Source: Candolleomyces eurysporus (Eukaryota; Basidiomycota; Agaricomycetes; Agaricales; Psathyrellaceae). From it: DNA of 19,330 nt. Of this stretch, positions 1 through 9,354 are shown one piece after another. The notes beneath the pieces were generated by a model that made no database searches, was not told the origin of the DNA, and saw only the letters and a program-made list of their open reading frames with translations. How positions within the stretch are numbered: the stretch's first letter is position 1; each line of letters begins with the position of its first letter. The position numbers and the translations under genes were made by a program. Location of the stretch: contig JANBPK010000265.1 in the NCBI GenBank assembly GCA_027579435.1, positions 1-19,330 on the forward strand, written 5' to 3'.

Positions 1-353
1 CCTTGATACCCTCATGTGATTGTGTTTCTTATTTCTCTCTGTCTCTGTCATCTGTTTGTCTCTCTGTCTGTTTGCCAAGTAATAATTATCTATATATACA
101 TGTCTGTGTTATTTATTATAGCATTAGCAGGTAGCTAGCATTTGTATTTTGTCTCGGGACCATGTTCCCAGGAATCTACAAGAGCCATCTGTTATCGAGA
201 AAAGAGTGTTTAAGTTCGCGAAGTCAATCAGAGTCGTATCGCTTACATTTATCGAATCGTTCTTGCGTTAAAGTTGCTCGAGGCCGTGCCCTCTGTTCGT
301 GAAGTTATCTGTCGTATCTTGAACCTTACTGTGTGTTAGCAAAGTCACTTCCA
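1..353 (+). repeat. LTR-like dispersed repeat, left copy
   Basis: No coding frame was found. The segment starts with a pyrimidine-rich TCTG-type stretch (about 35-72), has a TATA-like CTATATATAC near 91-100, and ends with a block (254-350) that recurs in inverted orientation at 19234-19330 with about seven mismatches. A TATA-bearing, repeated, non-coding block beside copia fragments suggests an LTR, but no LTR boundary, primer-binding site or target duplication could be fixed. The assignment as LTR is inference; the repeat itself is seen directly. Confidence 0.5.
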
Positions 354-901
354 CTGATAGTGATTGTTCTGAAAGCAGAGAGGAAGAGACACCCCGTAGC
401 ATCTCTTCTGGGATAATTCTATTTGGAAACTTGGTATGCGCCCACAGACTCCAGGGTTCTAATTGTTGTTATTTGGAAACCTGTTCACAGCCACATCATA
501 ATTTGTGACTGATGAAAGGCCATGTGCAAGACGCTTCCTTTAAGCGCTATGAGATACTATCAGCAGTGTCCAGATTGAAAGTATTCCAGTCCATCTCCAC
601 CATCTTGCATGATACCTTCCAAGATAGATATGAAGCAGCAAATGGGGCTCCTCTTGATCCTGCACTGTGCAAGAACACAATGCCTGGATCTTCTTTCATG
701 TTCTGTAAGATAAGGATTGGGCAAGGTCATCAATGCACCCTGGTTTTTCTCAGGAGAAGGAACTCAAATTGGACTTTATGCAATTGATAGAGTCCCTGTC
801 AAGGAAACCAATGATAGTGAATATCATGGATACCCATGCCCAAGCTCCACAGGTGATAAGGTGGCCAAAGGTACACAGGACCCTACCTAATACGTTATAA
901 A
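354..901 (+). other. Degraded region with an unrecognised coding remnant
   Basis: An open frame with an ATG runs 512-787 (91 codons). Around 730 the coding look moves to another frame, which reads about 50 residues (including WFFSGEGTQIGLYAIDRV) to a TAA near 887. Together they could be one frameshifted coding fragment. I do not recognise the product. It follows the LTR-like block and precedes the foldback repeat, so it may be internal sequence of another retroelement in plus orientation, but nothing in it matches copia gag that I can see. Confidence 0.25.
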
Positions 902-1274
902 CACAGGGTTTTCTGCTCCATATTTTGAATCCAACTACATAGAAAATACATAGAAAAAACACCATATATTTTTAGTGTATTTTTACAAAAAAATACGAAA
1001 AAAATACAAGAGATTTGTATTTTCTGGAAAAAATACTGAGAAAATACTAAACTATTATGGGTCAAAACTAAGTTCCATTGGATTGATTTCTACTCACCAG
1101 GCAAACCAATAGAATTTGACTTTTGACCCATGATAGTTTTGTATTTTTTCTAGAAAATATATACCTTCTGTATTTGTTCTGTATTTTTTGTAAAAATACA
1201 CTAAAAATATATGGTGTATTTTCTATGTATTTTCAATGTATTTAGGCTCAAAATATGTGGTCAGAAACTCTGTG
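902..1274. repeat. Large AT-rich foldback (inverted) repeat
   Basis: The segment is close to a self-complementary hairpin. The left arm (about 902-1080) and the reverse complement of the right arm (about 1107-1274) share long runs such as ACCATATATTTTTAGTG, with a loop of about 25 bases near 1082-1105 (ATTGATTTCTACTCACCAGG). It abuts the copia integrase remnant on its right side, whose reading is lost at about 1270. It could be a MITE-like or foldback DNA element, or the product of an inverted duplication. No target duplication was found at its edges. Confidence 0.75.
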
Positions 1275-1674
1275 ACTGGTCCCCATACATTGCTGTGATA
1301 ACCTTCTCCTGGAGTGTTGGATCGTGTTTCAGCCTGCTTGGGAAAGAACTGGTGTGTCAACTTCGCTTCCAAGCATGGAATACAGGTAGGGGATGGAATG
1401 GATGATTCATCAACATCAAATCCGTTGACGAGTTTCTGATTGTGCATCCATTCAAGAGTCATCATCCCAATGTGTCTGAATACCTGGTGCCACTGGTCCC
1501 AGGTTTTGGCTGATGGATTTGTGAGATTTGCACGCTCTCAATGGAGTATGGCGCAAGCATCCAGGAGGTACAACCTTTCCAATTTCCTTCCCTTCCCCAC
1601 AACCTTTCCATTTCAGTCCTTCAGCTCACAGAGACCTTTCACAAAATGGACTTGCCCTCCACTTTCGTCAAACC
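1270..1674 (-). pseudogene. Ty1/copia pol fragment: GAG-pre-integrase and start of integrase
   Basis: Reading the minus strand from 1674 down, one frame gives FDESGGQVHFVKG, then a KLERLYLLDA block, the pre-integrase motif KTWDQWHQVFRHIG, a CxxC (CIPC) and the start of integrase (NTPGEGYHSNVWGP). This order is typical of the GAG-pre-integrase domain leading into copia integrase. Two in-frame TGA codons interrupt it (1613-1615 and 1538-1540). The homology ends at about 1270, where the foldback repeat begins. The upstream protease part of the same polyprotein is at 18920-19020, on the far side of the KDZ element, so the two pieces are halves of one retroelement split by a later insertion. Confidence 0.82.
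1667..1674. repeat. Left target-site duplication of the KDZ element (GTCAAACC)
   Basis: The 8-mer GTCAAACC is repeated exactly at 18920-18927. Removing everything between the two copies, plus one copy, rejoins the copia frame as LLSLSRFD followed directly by ESGGQVHF. That makes this a target duplication and not a chance match. An 8-bp duplication is, as I recall, the size reported for Zisupton-type elements. Confidence 0.85.
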
Positions 1675-2101
1675 AGGTCAATCAGCAGCAAATCAAAAGT
1701 GAGATGCCTTAGCTGGGTTTGGATCATATCAAGAATGATGACCCATTTTGGCCCAGCAAGGACGGTTGATGCCGGAGATTGTATACTCTAGCTGGGCCAG
1801 ATACGGCAGTTACATAATATTTGATTCCAGCGGGGCAGGATGTAGCTGTTTTTGCCTCTGTGACATGAGAAGGTCGGGTGGCTTCTTATGGACATGTTAT
1901 TGGAATACCCCCGAAATGTCAGGACTTCTGAACAGACGGACAGAAATGTACAAGAGAGAGCATTTGCAAGAGCATAGCAATAATTGATTGGGAAATGCAG
2001 AACACCGAGGCAGCCTTGCCTTGTGGCAAGATTAAGGTTAAAACCGGAGAAGCAGGTGGTTGTGTGCTACTCAACGCACTTCCTCTCCAACCCAGCTGGA
2101 A
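1675..2101. other. Left end of the KDZ element: subterminal repeats and dioxygenase leader
   Basis: No convincing gene is seen here. AGCTGGG occurs at 1711-1717, its reverse form GGCCCAGC at 1750-1757, and AGCTGGGCC again at 1790-1798. The same motif family occurs near the right end (CCCAGCT 18875-18881, GGCTGGCC 18835-18842, AGCTGGG 18784-18790). Such repeated subterminal motifs are usual transposase-binding candidates. The rest, to 2101, would hold the promoter and 5' leader of the dioxygenase gene; no clear TATA box was identified. Confidence 0.55.
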
Positions 2102-3460
2102 ATGGCGACTGAGGATAAGGATGTCCCGCCCGGCCTCAAATACTTGAAATTGTGTGCGCGCTATACACAAGACCTTGTTCGGGAACGCACAACTCAGGGT
2201 GGCGCCGTATTGCGCAACCGACATATCCCTCTCGATGTCAAAGTTGAGCTCGAAACAATGGTGGAAGTTTTTTGTGCTGCATGGAAAAACCCAGGTCAGT
2301 ATGTGGAATGGCCCTTCACCTGGTTATACCCCACTCATGGAGGAGCATCCTCAGTCATTATAGAAGGCAGCTTCGAGGAGCTTGTTGAAGTCTCCAAAAG
2401 CAAAAAAAGGGGGCCAGAGCAAGGACCAGGCCCTCCAGAATGCGTGGAAGCCGCCTTTCCAAACCCGATCCGATGGATCGAGAGTTGTTCTTACTTGGCC
2501 GACCATGTTCATGGATCGGGAGCACGTAGTATTCGCATGGTATCTTCCCGGTATTTTCACATCCCACCGATCAGTGAGTGTCTCTTTCTCTGTATCACAC
2601 TTTCTGGCTTCAGCTAGGTCTTCGGCAGGATATGGTTTTTGAGCATGTTAGGCGTGCTGGTTGTGAGACAAATAGTGTGCTCAGCATCGCCAAAGCTGGT
2701 AACGAAAATTGGAGGTGTGACGCTGAAACCTTTGCCGACCCGACCTGATGCCAGATCCCTCCCGGTCATGCAAATTTTAGTGCTTGTTGGTATGCTCAGG
2801 GTCATGGAGTGAGTCTACAGCGTATAGTCTCATTTTTTGTACAGCTGGGCTTATCCTTCTACCTTGAATAGCCACCCAACCACCTCCCAGGTCCCTCAAG
2901 CATGTTGAGCCCAAAGAAGGGGGGGACAAAACAGGGGACCTGAACTGCTTGAGAATTTGGAGGACACCAACATTCTTATTGGGACGTTGCTTTTGCTGGT
3001 GCATCCGGACCTTTTTGATATGCAGTATAAGGTGCTGCTTGAGGTGTACCGCAAGTTGCACTCTCAACGATGTCCCGTTTCTGATCCCAAGCTGACCAAG
3101 GAGGTGTTCAAGCACTGGTCCACACCATTCAGCGGGTTCGCCATCATTGCTAATCTGGAAACGCCCTTCCATCGTGATACAAAGGGTGGAAGGACCATGC
3201 TGGATATTCTCTCGGTATTTGGCAACTATTTGGGTGGCAGGCTCGAGATCCCTCTGCTCAATGCCCGATTTGTGTACAATCCAAGGACCGTGTTCGTTCT
3301 TCCTGGCTACTTGATGCAGCATGGTGCCAGCCGTACTGAAGGAGAAAGGGTGTGCATTGCTAGCTTCATGCGCCCTGCCGTAGGAGAAGGAATATTGAAA
3401 GGAGGGTACGAAACATTGGGACCTCATTGGCCGATGACCTCATGGAGTCGCTCGGGTTGA
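2102..3460 (+). pseudogene. TET/JBP-family 2-oxoglutarate/Fe(II) dioxygenase, interrupted
   Basis: The family oxidises methylated pyrimidines in nucleic acids. The model has four exons, 2102-2294, 2371-2573, 2614-2808 and 2891-3460; they join in frame to 387 codons. Exon 2 holds an AWYLPG motif, exon 3 PPGHANFS followed by an AQGHG, and exon 4 a VHPDLFD, all consistent with fungal TET/JBP proteins. The catalytic core is intact in exon 4: HRD (HxD iron ligands, codons 3170-3178), the second iron His in LMQHG (3320) and the 2OG-binding Arg nine residues on (3347) in GERVCIASFMR. A TGA at 2746-2748 stops exon 3. A second TGA at 2906-2908 depends on the chosen acceptor; one at 2953 would bypass it. 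This copy is therefore probably not functional at full length. The ATG at 2102 is the first that fits exon 1. Confidence 0.82.
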
Positions 3461-3531
3461 TGCGCGCGGAGGCACCTGCAGTCAATATTTGGGGACTCTA
3501 GATACAGACAGATACAACCGTAATTGAGAGA

Positions 3532-4302
3532 TTAGAATGCCCCAGTTGCCCGGTCAACTTTTCCCAACTGATGTGCCCAACAATTAAACCGGTCCAACAA
3601 TACATGAGTTCTGCCCTGTGAGGCCCGAAGCTCCGCAACATATGTGCCTGTGGCATGCATCGAGGCATCTAGCATTTTGATCAAGGCCTTCAACGTCTTC
3701 TGCCTATCGGGGGATGTGAGAGAGGGAGGCATTTTGAACCTGAGTTTCATCCGAACATCTGCCCAGTCTGCAATGACAACGTTGATGTCGGGAGACGGCC
3801 GATTTTCATCCCACCAAGTATTGATGAGGTCCAAACCTTTGGGCTCCTCATAGTCTAGACCGTCAACCAGGGTACCGGATGCCAATGCTCCCCAAATCAG
3901 CTTGTCTGAATGACTATAGAGAGTGACGCGACAGATGATATCGGTGAACGAGTCAATCAAGAGGCCTTGGGGAGTGAGACAGGCCTGCAATCTCTGAATC
4001 ACAATTGAAATTTCCTGTACCCTGTGGGTTGAGCTCAATATCGGGCGCGATGGGGCCAAACATACGAGTTCCTCAATGAATAGTTGGATTAGCCGTGCAG
4101 ACGAAGGCTTCAGTGTTTCCACGTTGGTATGAACAAACCGCAGGAACTTATCACGTCGGAAGGAGAGAAAAAGCAGCAATGAATGCCATTCATTGTCTGT
4201 CAAAGAGAATAGTCCGTTGAGGGACATGAGGAGAGGAGATGAAAGCAAAGTCAGTCGGGTCAGGTCGGGCATGGGGGGCATTGATCGGTGTTCATGTGAC
4301 AT
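3532..4302 (-). CDS. Uninterrupted hypothetical protein, 256 residues
   Basis: I do not recognise this gene. It is a single-exon frame from an ATG at 4302 to a TGA at 3532, without internal stops. The protein is mostly helical in appearance, with leucine-rich N-terminal sequence (LTRLTLLSSPLLMSLNGLF) and charged, tryptophan-containing segments toward the C-terminus (NTWWDENRPSPDINVV, IADWADVRMKLRFKMPP). No signal peptide, zinc motif or known catalytic motif is visible. It lies convergent to the dioxygenase gene (72 bases between stop codons) and downstream of 4413-5261 on the same strand. The frame stays open upstream into the ambiguous bases at 4314-4315, so the true start could lie further up. 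Being open while its neighbours are broken suggests either recent function or shorter decay. Confidence 0.55.
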   Translation of the reverse strand: MSHEHRSMPPMPDLTRLTLLSSPLLMSLNGLFSLTDNEWHSLLLFLSFRRDKFLRFVHTNVETLKPSSARLIQLFIEELVCLAPSRPILSSTHRVQEISIVIQRLQACLTPQGLLIDSFTDIICRVTLYSHSDKLIWGALASGTLVDGLDYEEPKGLDLINTWWDENRPSPDINVVIADWADVRMKLRFKMPPSLTSPDRQKTLKALIKMLDASMHATGTYVAELRASQGRTHVLLDRFNCWAHQLGKVDRATGAF

Positions 4303-4313
4303 ATGTATTATTT

Positions 4314-4315
4314 NN
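4314..4315. other. Ambiguous bases (NN) beside a G homopolymer
   Basis: Two undetermined bases precede a run of eight G, just upstream of the ATG of the 256-residue gene. This is most likely a sequencing or assembly uncertainty at a homopolymer, and it makes the exact 5' end of that gene unsafe. Confidence 0.9.
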
Positions 4316-4412
4316 GGGGGGGGTATGTACGGAGACAACGATGCAGGATTCACTGTACAAGCACCTCAATTGAGAGGTATACGGCTTCGGGGAGGCAAAT
4401 GGGGGTGGATTG

Positions 4413-5261
4413 CTAGTGTCCTCTGTCCTCCGACCCAATGTTCTCCCTCTCCTTCCCTTTGGCTGAACGCAAGCCTCCCAGACCGGCCGAGGGGTCTCTA
4501 GAGGCCGCTTGAGCAACCTGTACCTTCTCTGAAATGACCCGTTCTTCAATCACCTGGAATTGTTGCTTCAGCGTGGTTGTGAGTCCGATCGTGGTTCCAA
4601 TATGAATAAGTTCCGCATACAAGCACTTCTCTGAAAGATCCAGCTCCTGAATTGCATCGATTGCTAGCAAACAGCCCGTCTCCAGCTCTTGTCAGGAGGG
4701 ATATTGCAGGTTGGCCAGGTTGGTACCTGGGACGTCCACCGCAGGATTGGTATTGCGTGCTTGCGCTTGTCAGGCATCGATAATCGCAGACAGATCGAGG
4801 TTGAATCCGTCCGGAGGTGGGAAGGCTGCCCACCAGTTCAACGCATACCCTTCGAGCACGGTATCTGTCGGGTCGCTGTTGTCGAGGATGATATCACGTA
4901 GTTTAGGTTTCAGGGTGAGTTGGTCTGCAACAAACAAGTGGCCACATGCTTGAATTCCACGAGGAACAGAAAGCGAGTTGGGATGGAGCATCATACCCAA
5001 TCCCAATAAGTGCATTCCGAAAAGCTAATACAAAATACAAAATAGATAAATGGGCTGAGCATGGAGCTCATACAAGATACTCACTAGCTCGTGGGTGAGG
5101 TACTCTTGAAATTTTTGGCTTTCCTCGGCCGTGAGAGACTCCTCAGATATGAGGTATGAAAGAGCAGCAGCTTGGACTCGGCTTGAGGAATAGTTTAGGA
5201 GGGATTGAAACGATGGTCGGTCGATTCCGTGGAGAATGGGAAGTGTTTTGCGAGACAACAT
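4413..5261 (-). pseudogene. Unrecognised protein, about 262 residues, two in-frame TGA codons
   Basis: Two exons, 5261-5085 and 5024-4413, are joined by a 60-base GT-AG intron and read in one frame from ATG (MLSRKTLPILHGIDRPS) to TAG. The N-terminal part is helical; the middle has a hydrophobic LFGMHLLGLGMMLHP stretch just after the splice and an NWWAAFPPPDGFNLDL segment; the C-terminal part (from about residue 175) is helical and charged, ending in a polar tail. TGA codons at 4770-4772 (after IIDA) and 4692-4694 (after LQYPS) interrupt it, while the frame stays plausibly coding on both sides. No family is recognised. It starts only about 120 bases after the transposase stop on the same strand, so it may be transcribed as a separate downstream cargo gene. 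Confidence 0.55.
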
Positions 5262-5384
5262 AATGGTGGTGCAAGTAAGAAACTGATTGTGCTCGCAGAC
5301 AACTATGTATCAGATCAACCCTAACCTTACAACTGTACAATAGGTTTAGCATCAGTATCTAACACCCCAAACTGAAGGTCAGTC

Positions 5385-8300
5385 TTAATAATTGCTAGCG
5401 TCAGGTTTGAAGTCAGCATGCGACCCCGCGCAGGAAACAGCCACACCAGCTTTCAGCAGGAACTCGGCCAATGCCCAATCACCCAATCTCCTCCACATAT
5501 CTGCCTGGCGAAGAGCATATTCGTCACAGCCGTCCCCATAACCCATCCATGAATGCGCTGTTTCCGAGCGCTTAGTGCAGTATTGTACAAACCGGTCCAT
5601 CTCTGATTTCACCAGCGATATTTCCTCGTTCCACCAATCTCGGCGAGATGTTGCACGGATCCAATTAACCTGATACACTGTGTGGCCGGTGTTAAAAACA
5701 GGTATGAGTGAATGTACCGAGAGACCTCCATACCTTTGGCGAGGTAAGCAGCGTTCTCAGGAGAATTGGATTTGGTGTTGATGGTCCAGATCCAGGATAA
5801 GGTCACATCATGCTGACCTCTTGCATTTGGGTCGTATACGTTCGTTACCACCTTCGTATGCTCGGGTTTGATCTCTTCAAATATCGGGTACTTTCACTGC
5901 ACGTCTAAGCGATCCAAGGCCCATACGGCAGCATCGTACCGTTTTACATGGAAGCGAATTCCTTTGTCCACGTTCCGAATTGCATTATAGCCTCTGGTTT
6001 TGGCCTTCTTGCCTGCTGAGGCAGTGCCCTGATTCGCCCAATAAAGGTACGACTTGTGTGCGATCTCCACCCTCAAAGCCTCCAAAGCCTCATGGGCCTG
6101 CCCTACACGGAGTTGCTCTTCCACAGTTTCAACATGACTCCACCCACCGGGGCGGGTGTCAAAAGACGATGGTAGTGGCACAATAGCATGCTCCACATCC
6201 AATGGTTTGGGTCGAGGGTTCAACAACATGGCCATTTCATCAGCGCAGGTGCATTCATCATTACAGAGACAGATCTCATGGAGAATGGGTGCGCGTCCGA
6301 GCATTTGCTCCAACCTCGCCTGGGGAATTAGAACCTCCCCCTCTACCATGGTCAAGTTGAGCTTCTTTAAGATCATTTCCCGCTTCTTCTGAATCTCAAC
6401 AGACTGACTTGGCGTTGGTGATCGTCTGTGAGACCTGACTAGGTCGGCAAGCTGAATTCTGAAGTTAGATGGTAAATTGACAAGCACGAATCAAAGGGAC
6501 AAAAACGTACTGATGCTCCTGTAAATCAATGGCTTCGGCTACCCATCGGGTAACACCCAGCTGGGTATTATTGGCCTGCTCTTGCGCCATCAGCCTCACT
6601 TGAACGTCTTTCTTCGGTTCCACTAACACGTAAAATAAGCAAAAATTGCAAATAGGACGCAAGCTAACAGGTGAAATTTTGCTCACCTTTGTCTATGGCG
6701 ATGCAATAGATGTCCATCAAGCTTGGATCGGACCCGCGGTCTGCATTGGCCATGGTCATCTGTTGACGCCACAGCACCCTTTGCTCAGGGGTGACCGCTG
6801 CATCCACATCCTCAAATGAGGTCTGGGCTTCATCATGCTCTTCCTCTGCCTTTTTGACCTGGCAAATCAGGAACGGGACTAAAGATGCAAGTTACAGTTA
6901 TAGGGTTGACGTCGGCAAGTGAGTCAGGGACTGGATGCTTACTGAGGCCCTGTAGCTTCCTCCAATTGATGTCAGCCATGCAGGCATCCAGCATTTCCTG
7001 TTGATGTGACACAGTCATCGTGTGGGTGATATTGGCTGCACCATTGAGCTGTGACCAGAGAGATTCAATGATTTCTCCACTAGCAACACCGGCGCCAGGA
7101 CTCAGGTATGAAGGTGCAAAGCGCCACAAACACTCTTCCTTGTGACCATGCACATGGAACAGGCCAATGAGGTATGTGACAGGAAGGTTTGGGGGGAATC
7201 GAAGACCCAAATTGGCAATCCAACAGCAAAAATTGACACAGTACTGGCAGTTGATGTCATATGCAAATAACAAGCCATTCGTACTCTCAGCAGAGGTGGT
7301 TATGCATGCTTCAGTGAGGGAATAGTCAACGTTGAGCTGCCTATTCACGTGGTACCATTAGAGCTTGTAACAACACAGAAAGAATTGGCGGCTATTGTGA
7401 TTATACCTTTCACCCTTCTGCATATCTACAACACTTCCTGGAGCGAAGCATCCATGTCAACTACAGGCAATGGCCACAAGACCAGTGGAATCATAGCCCC
7501 TCTTAGCTTTGTTCTTGTCAGCGACGGCGCGATGCTCATAACACATGGATAGCTGAGGGATAGATCGGCCGAGATGAGGACAGGCCGTGGGTGTGGAAAT
7601 ACTGAATCGTACCTCATTGTATTCTGTTGTCTTCTGCACATAATCGTCATAGCAGGCTTTTTCAGACATATAACAAGTGCCATCCGCCAAAAACACGGTC
7701 TTATCCTTGTTGAGACCATGCGATTGCAAATGGTTCAGGACAAAGTGCCATCAGCTACGAGATAACGACAGTATTTCCAGCTAACATCCAGGAATCAGGT
7801 TCGGGAAGACACTGATAAAACCACCACCACTCACGTATCAGGATTGTCTTTCCAATCATCGGGCAAGTTCTCATTGGGCTGTGGACAAGCAGCACAGAAC
7901 AGCGCTAGGTCCCCCCTACCTGGCTTACAGCCCTGATTCTTGTGCCCGAAGCCATATCGTTTCAGGTTGATGAGATGATTCCACTGTTGCCAGGCTCGGC
8001 CGAGCTCACGTTGTTGGTCCTGCACGGGCAGAAGTACATGAGCTTATGCCTAATGTCAGATAATTGGAGACTGACCGGTGTGTCATCAGGGAAGACAAAA
8101 CTAGTGAGTCACCTGAGGAGAGTACTGTAGTTCTCGGTTGACAGATGCGTTTGAACTTTGATAAGATGGAAGAATTTCAAAGCTTCAAAGGTAAACACAG
8201 TGGAGGGATCTTTGGCAGACGCGGGGTACAAGCGGGAATGGAGGAGCTGAATATCAACATCAACCTTCTTGTTGCACATACAGGGATATACAGGGAGGTG

Positions 8301-9112
8301 ATGAAGGCCGTTGATGTGGATGACCGTCATTACCTTCCCATTCCCCAGGGCCTGGGAGGTAGGTTTTGCTCCATAGGTCGGGTCGGCCGAGAAAGTCGGG
8401 TCGGTTTTCATCATATTGTTGACCCTCAGGCAGCGATGGACCAACTTGTCTGGAGTAGTTAGATACCCTGGGCATAGTAACCCCTTGTGACCCAAGAAAA
8501 TAGCCGCCCCCACATGCCAGAGCCAGGCTGGTTGAAAGAAGGATCCGTTCCACCGTTCAATTCGGTGAAATGGATGCAGGTTATGGGCTGAGCAGCAGCA
8601 TGCCCGACAAAGGGTTTTGTCGGACATACAATCCATACAACGCCATAGCATGGTATCGTCCACTCCACACCAAAAGCAGGTATGTATGCCGAGAGCTTCT
8701 GTCTTCAGAATGGCCTGAAGATAGATCTCACACTTGTTTTGTACCCACTCCTCCATGTAATCCAGGGTCGTCTAGAGGTGGAGGATGGAAAGTGCAACGT
8801 GAGCAACCAGGTACTGACCTTTCCTTGGCTGGTACGGTCATCAAAGGGGATAAACGCATGGTCCAAATAGGGATGATCTATCCCAATGGGTTGGGAAGAT
8901 GTAATGTTGCCAGATGGGCTCAGGTCGGCCAATGGTGGATCATAGATGTCCTCGCAGACTCTAACCTTTGGCAAGGGTCGGGTGGATCTTTTGACCGGCA
9001 AGGCTGAATGAGAGGGTTTCAATCGAGAGGTTCGGGACCGGTGCCGAGATCTCTGCGAAACGGGGTCTTCTTCGATATAGCTGGTACTGACGGTGTGCCA
9101 CTGTGAAGGCAT
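5385..9112 (-). pseudogene. KDZ transposase with CxC2 cysteine cluster, nine exons, interrupted
   Basis: This is the DNA-cutting and joining enzyme of the element. Exons: 9112-8819, 8771-8076, 8019-7835, 7780-7407, 7340-6943, 6878-6687, 6622-6511, 6458-5734, 5677-5385; all junctions are GT-AG with matching phases. The original product would be about 1,089 residues. An N-terminal basic tail is followed by the CxC2 zinc cluster (8678 to about 8550: CFWCGVDD, RCMDCMSD, LCRACCCSAH), a further CAAC near 7890, and the RNase-H-like core with FAYDINCQYC (Asp at 7256-7258), FHVHGHKEEC and GEIIESLWSQLN (about 7045-7080). The C-terminal part is helical (SWIW, then RDWWNEEISLVKSEMDRF). Breaks: TGA at 8109-8111, 7457-7459 and 5894-5896, and one base missing near 7745 in exon 4 (GTFVLNH frame). 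The key core residues I can see are still present. Confidence 0.93.
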
Positions 9113-9354
9113 CAGAGCATACAGCAAACAGGTCACTGAGGCTGGGTATTTATACCAGACCTCAACTCTGCCATATTTCAACATGTCCTTCGGCCCCTCC
9201 TTGCAAATCTCCTCCATCCGGCATGTCCTCAGATCCTGCCCCCATTCCCCAACTTCCCGACACCTCGGGCAATCTTGCCAGTACCTCGGATGCAGAATTA
9301 GAGCCTTATCATGGCCTCGAGGATCATGAGACCTTTGTCTGAGAAAGCCCCACA
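9113..9354. promoter_or_regulatory. Divergent promoter between transposase and HMG-protein genes
   Basis: These 242 bases separate the start codons of two genes that point away from each other, so they must hold both promoters. A TATA box for the transposase is visible on the minus strand (TATAAATA, 9147-9154). No equally clear TATA element was found for the HMG gene. Several plus-strand open frames cross the segment but have no coding support. Confidence 0.55.
9147..9154 (-). promoter_or_regulatory. TATA box of the transposase gene
   Basis: TATAAATA on the minus strand lies 34-42 bases upstream of the ATG at 9112. That spacing would give a very short leader and supports the chosen start over an upstream in-frame ATG near 9184. 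Confidence 0.5.

Noticed and set aside
2281..2617. The 185-codon unspliced frame at 2060-2617 as a separate gene
   Set aside because: After 2294 it runs through an intron and out of the dioxygenase frame; splicing at 2295-2370 restores the AWYLPG-type family sequence.
2101..3460. A prolyl 4-hydroxylase or AlkB assignment for the dioxygenase
   Set aside because: The upstream AWYLPG and PPGHANFS type segments and the FMR after the 2OG arginine fit fungal TET/JBP proteins better, and the link to a KDZ transposase fits too.
8145..9007. Plus-strand open frames at 8145-8462 and 8570-9007
   Set aside because: They are antisense shadows of transposase exon 2 and its neighbours, which have clear family motifs on the minus strand.
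9093..9342. Plus-strand open frames upstream of the HMG gene
   Set aside because: They lie in the divergent promoter and over the transposase start, have no recognisable motif, and do not splice into the HMG gene.
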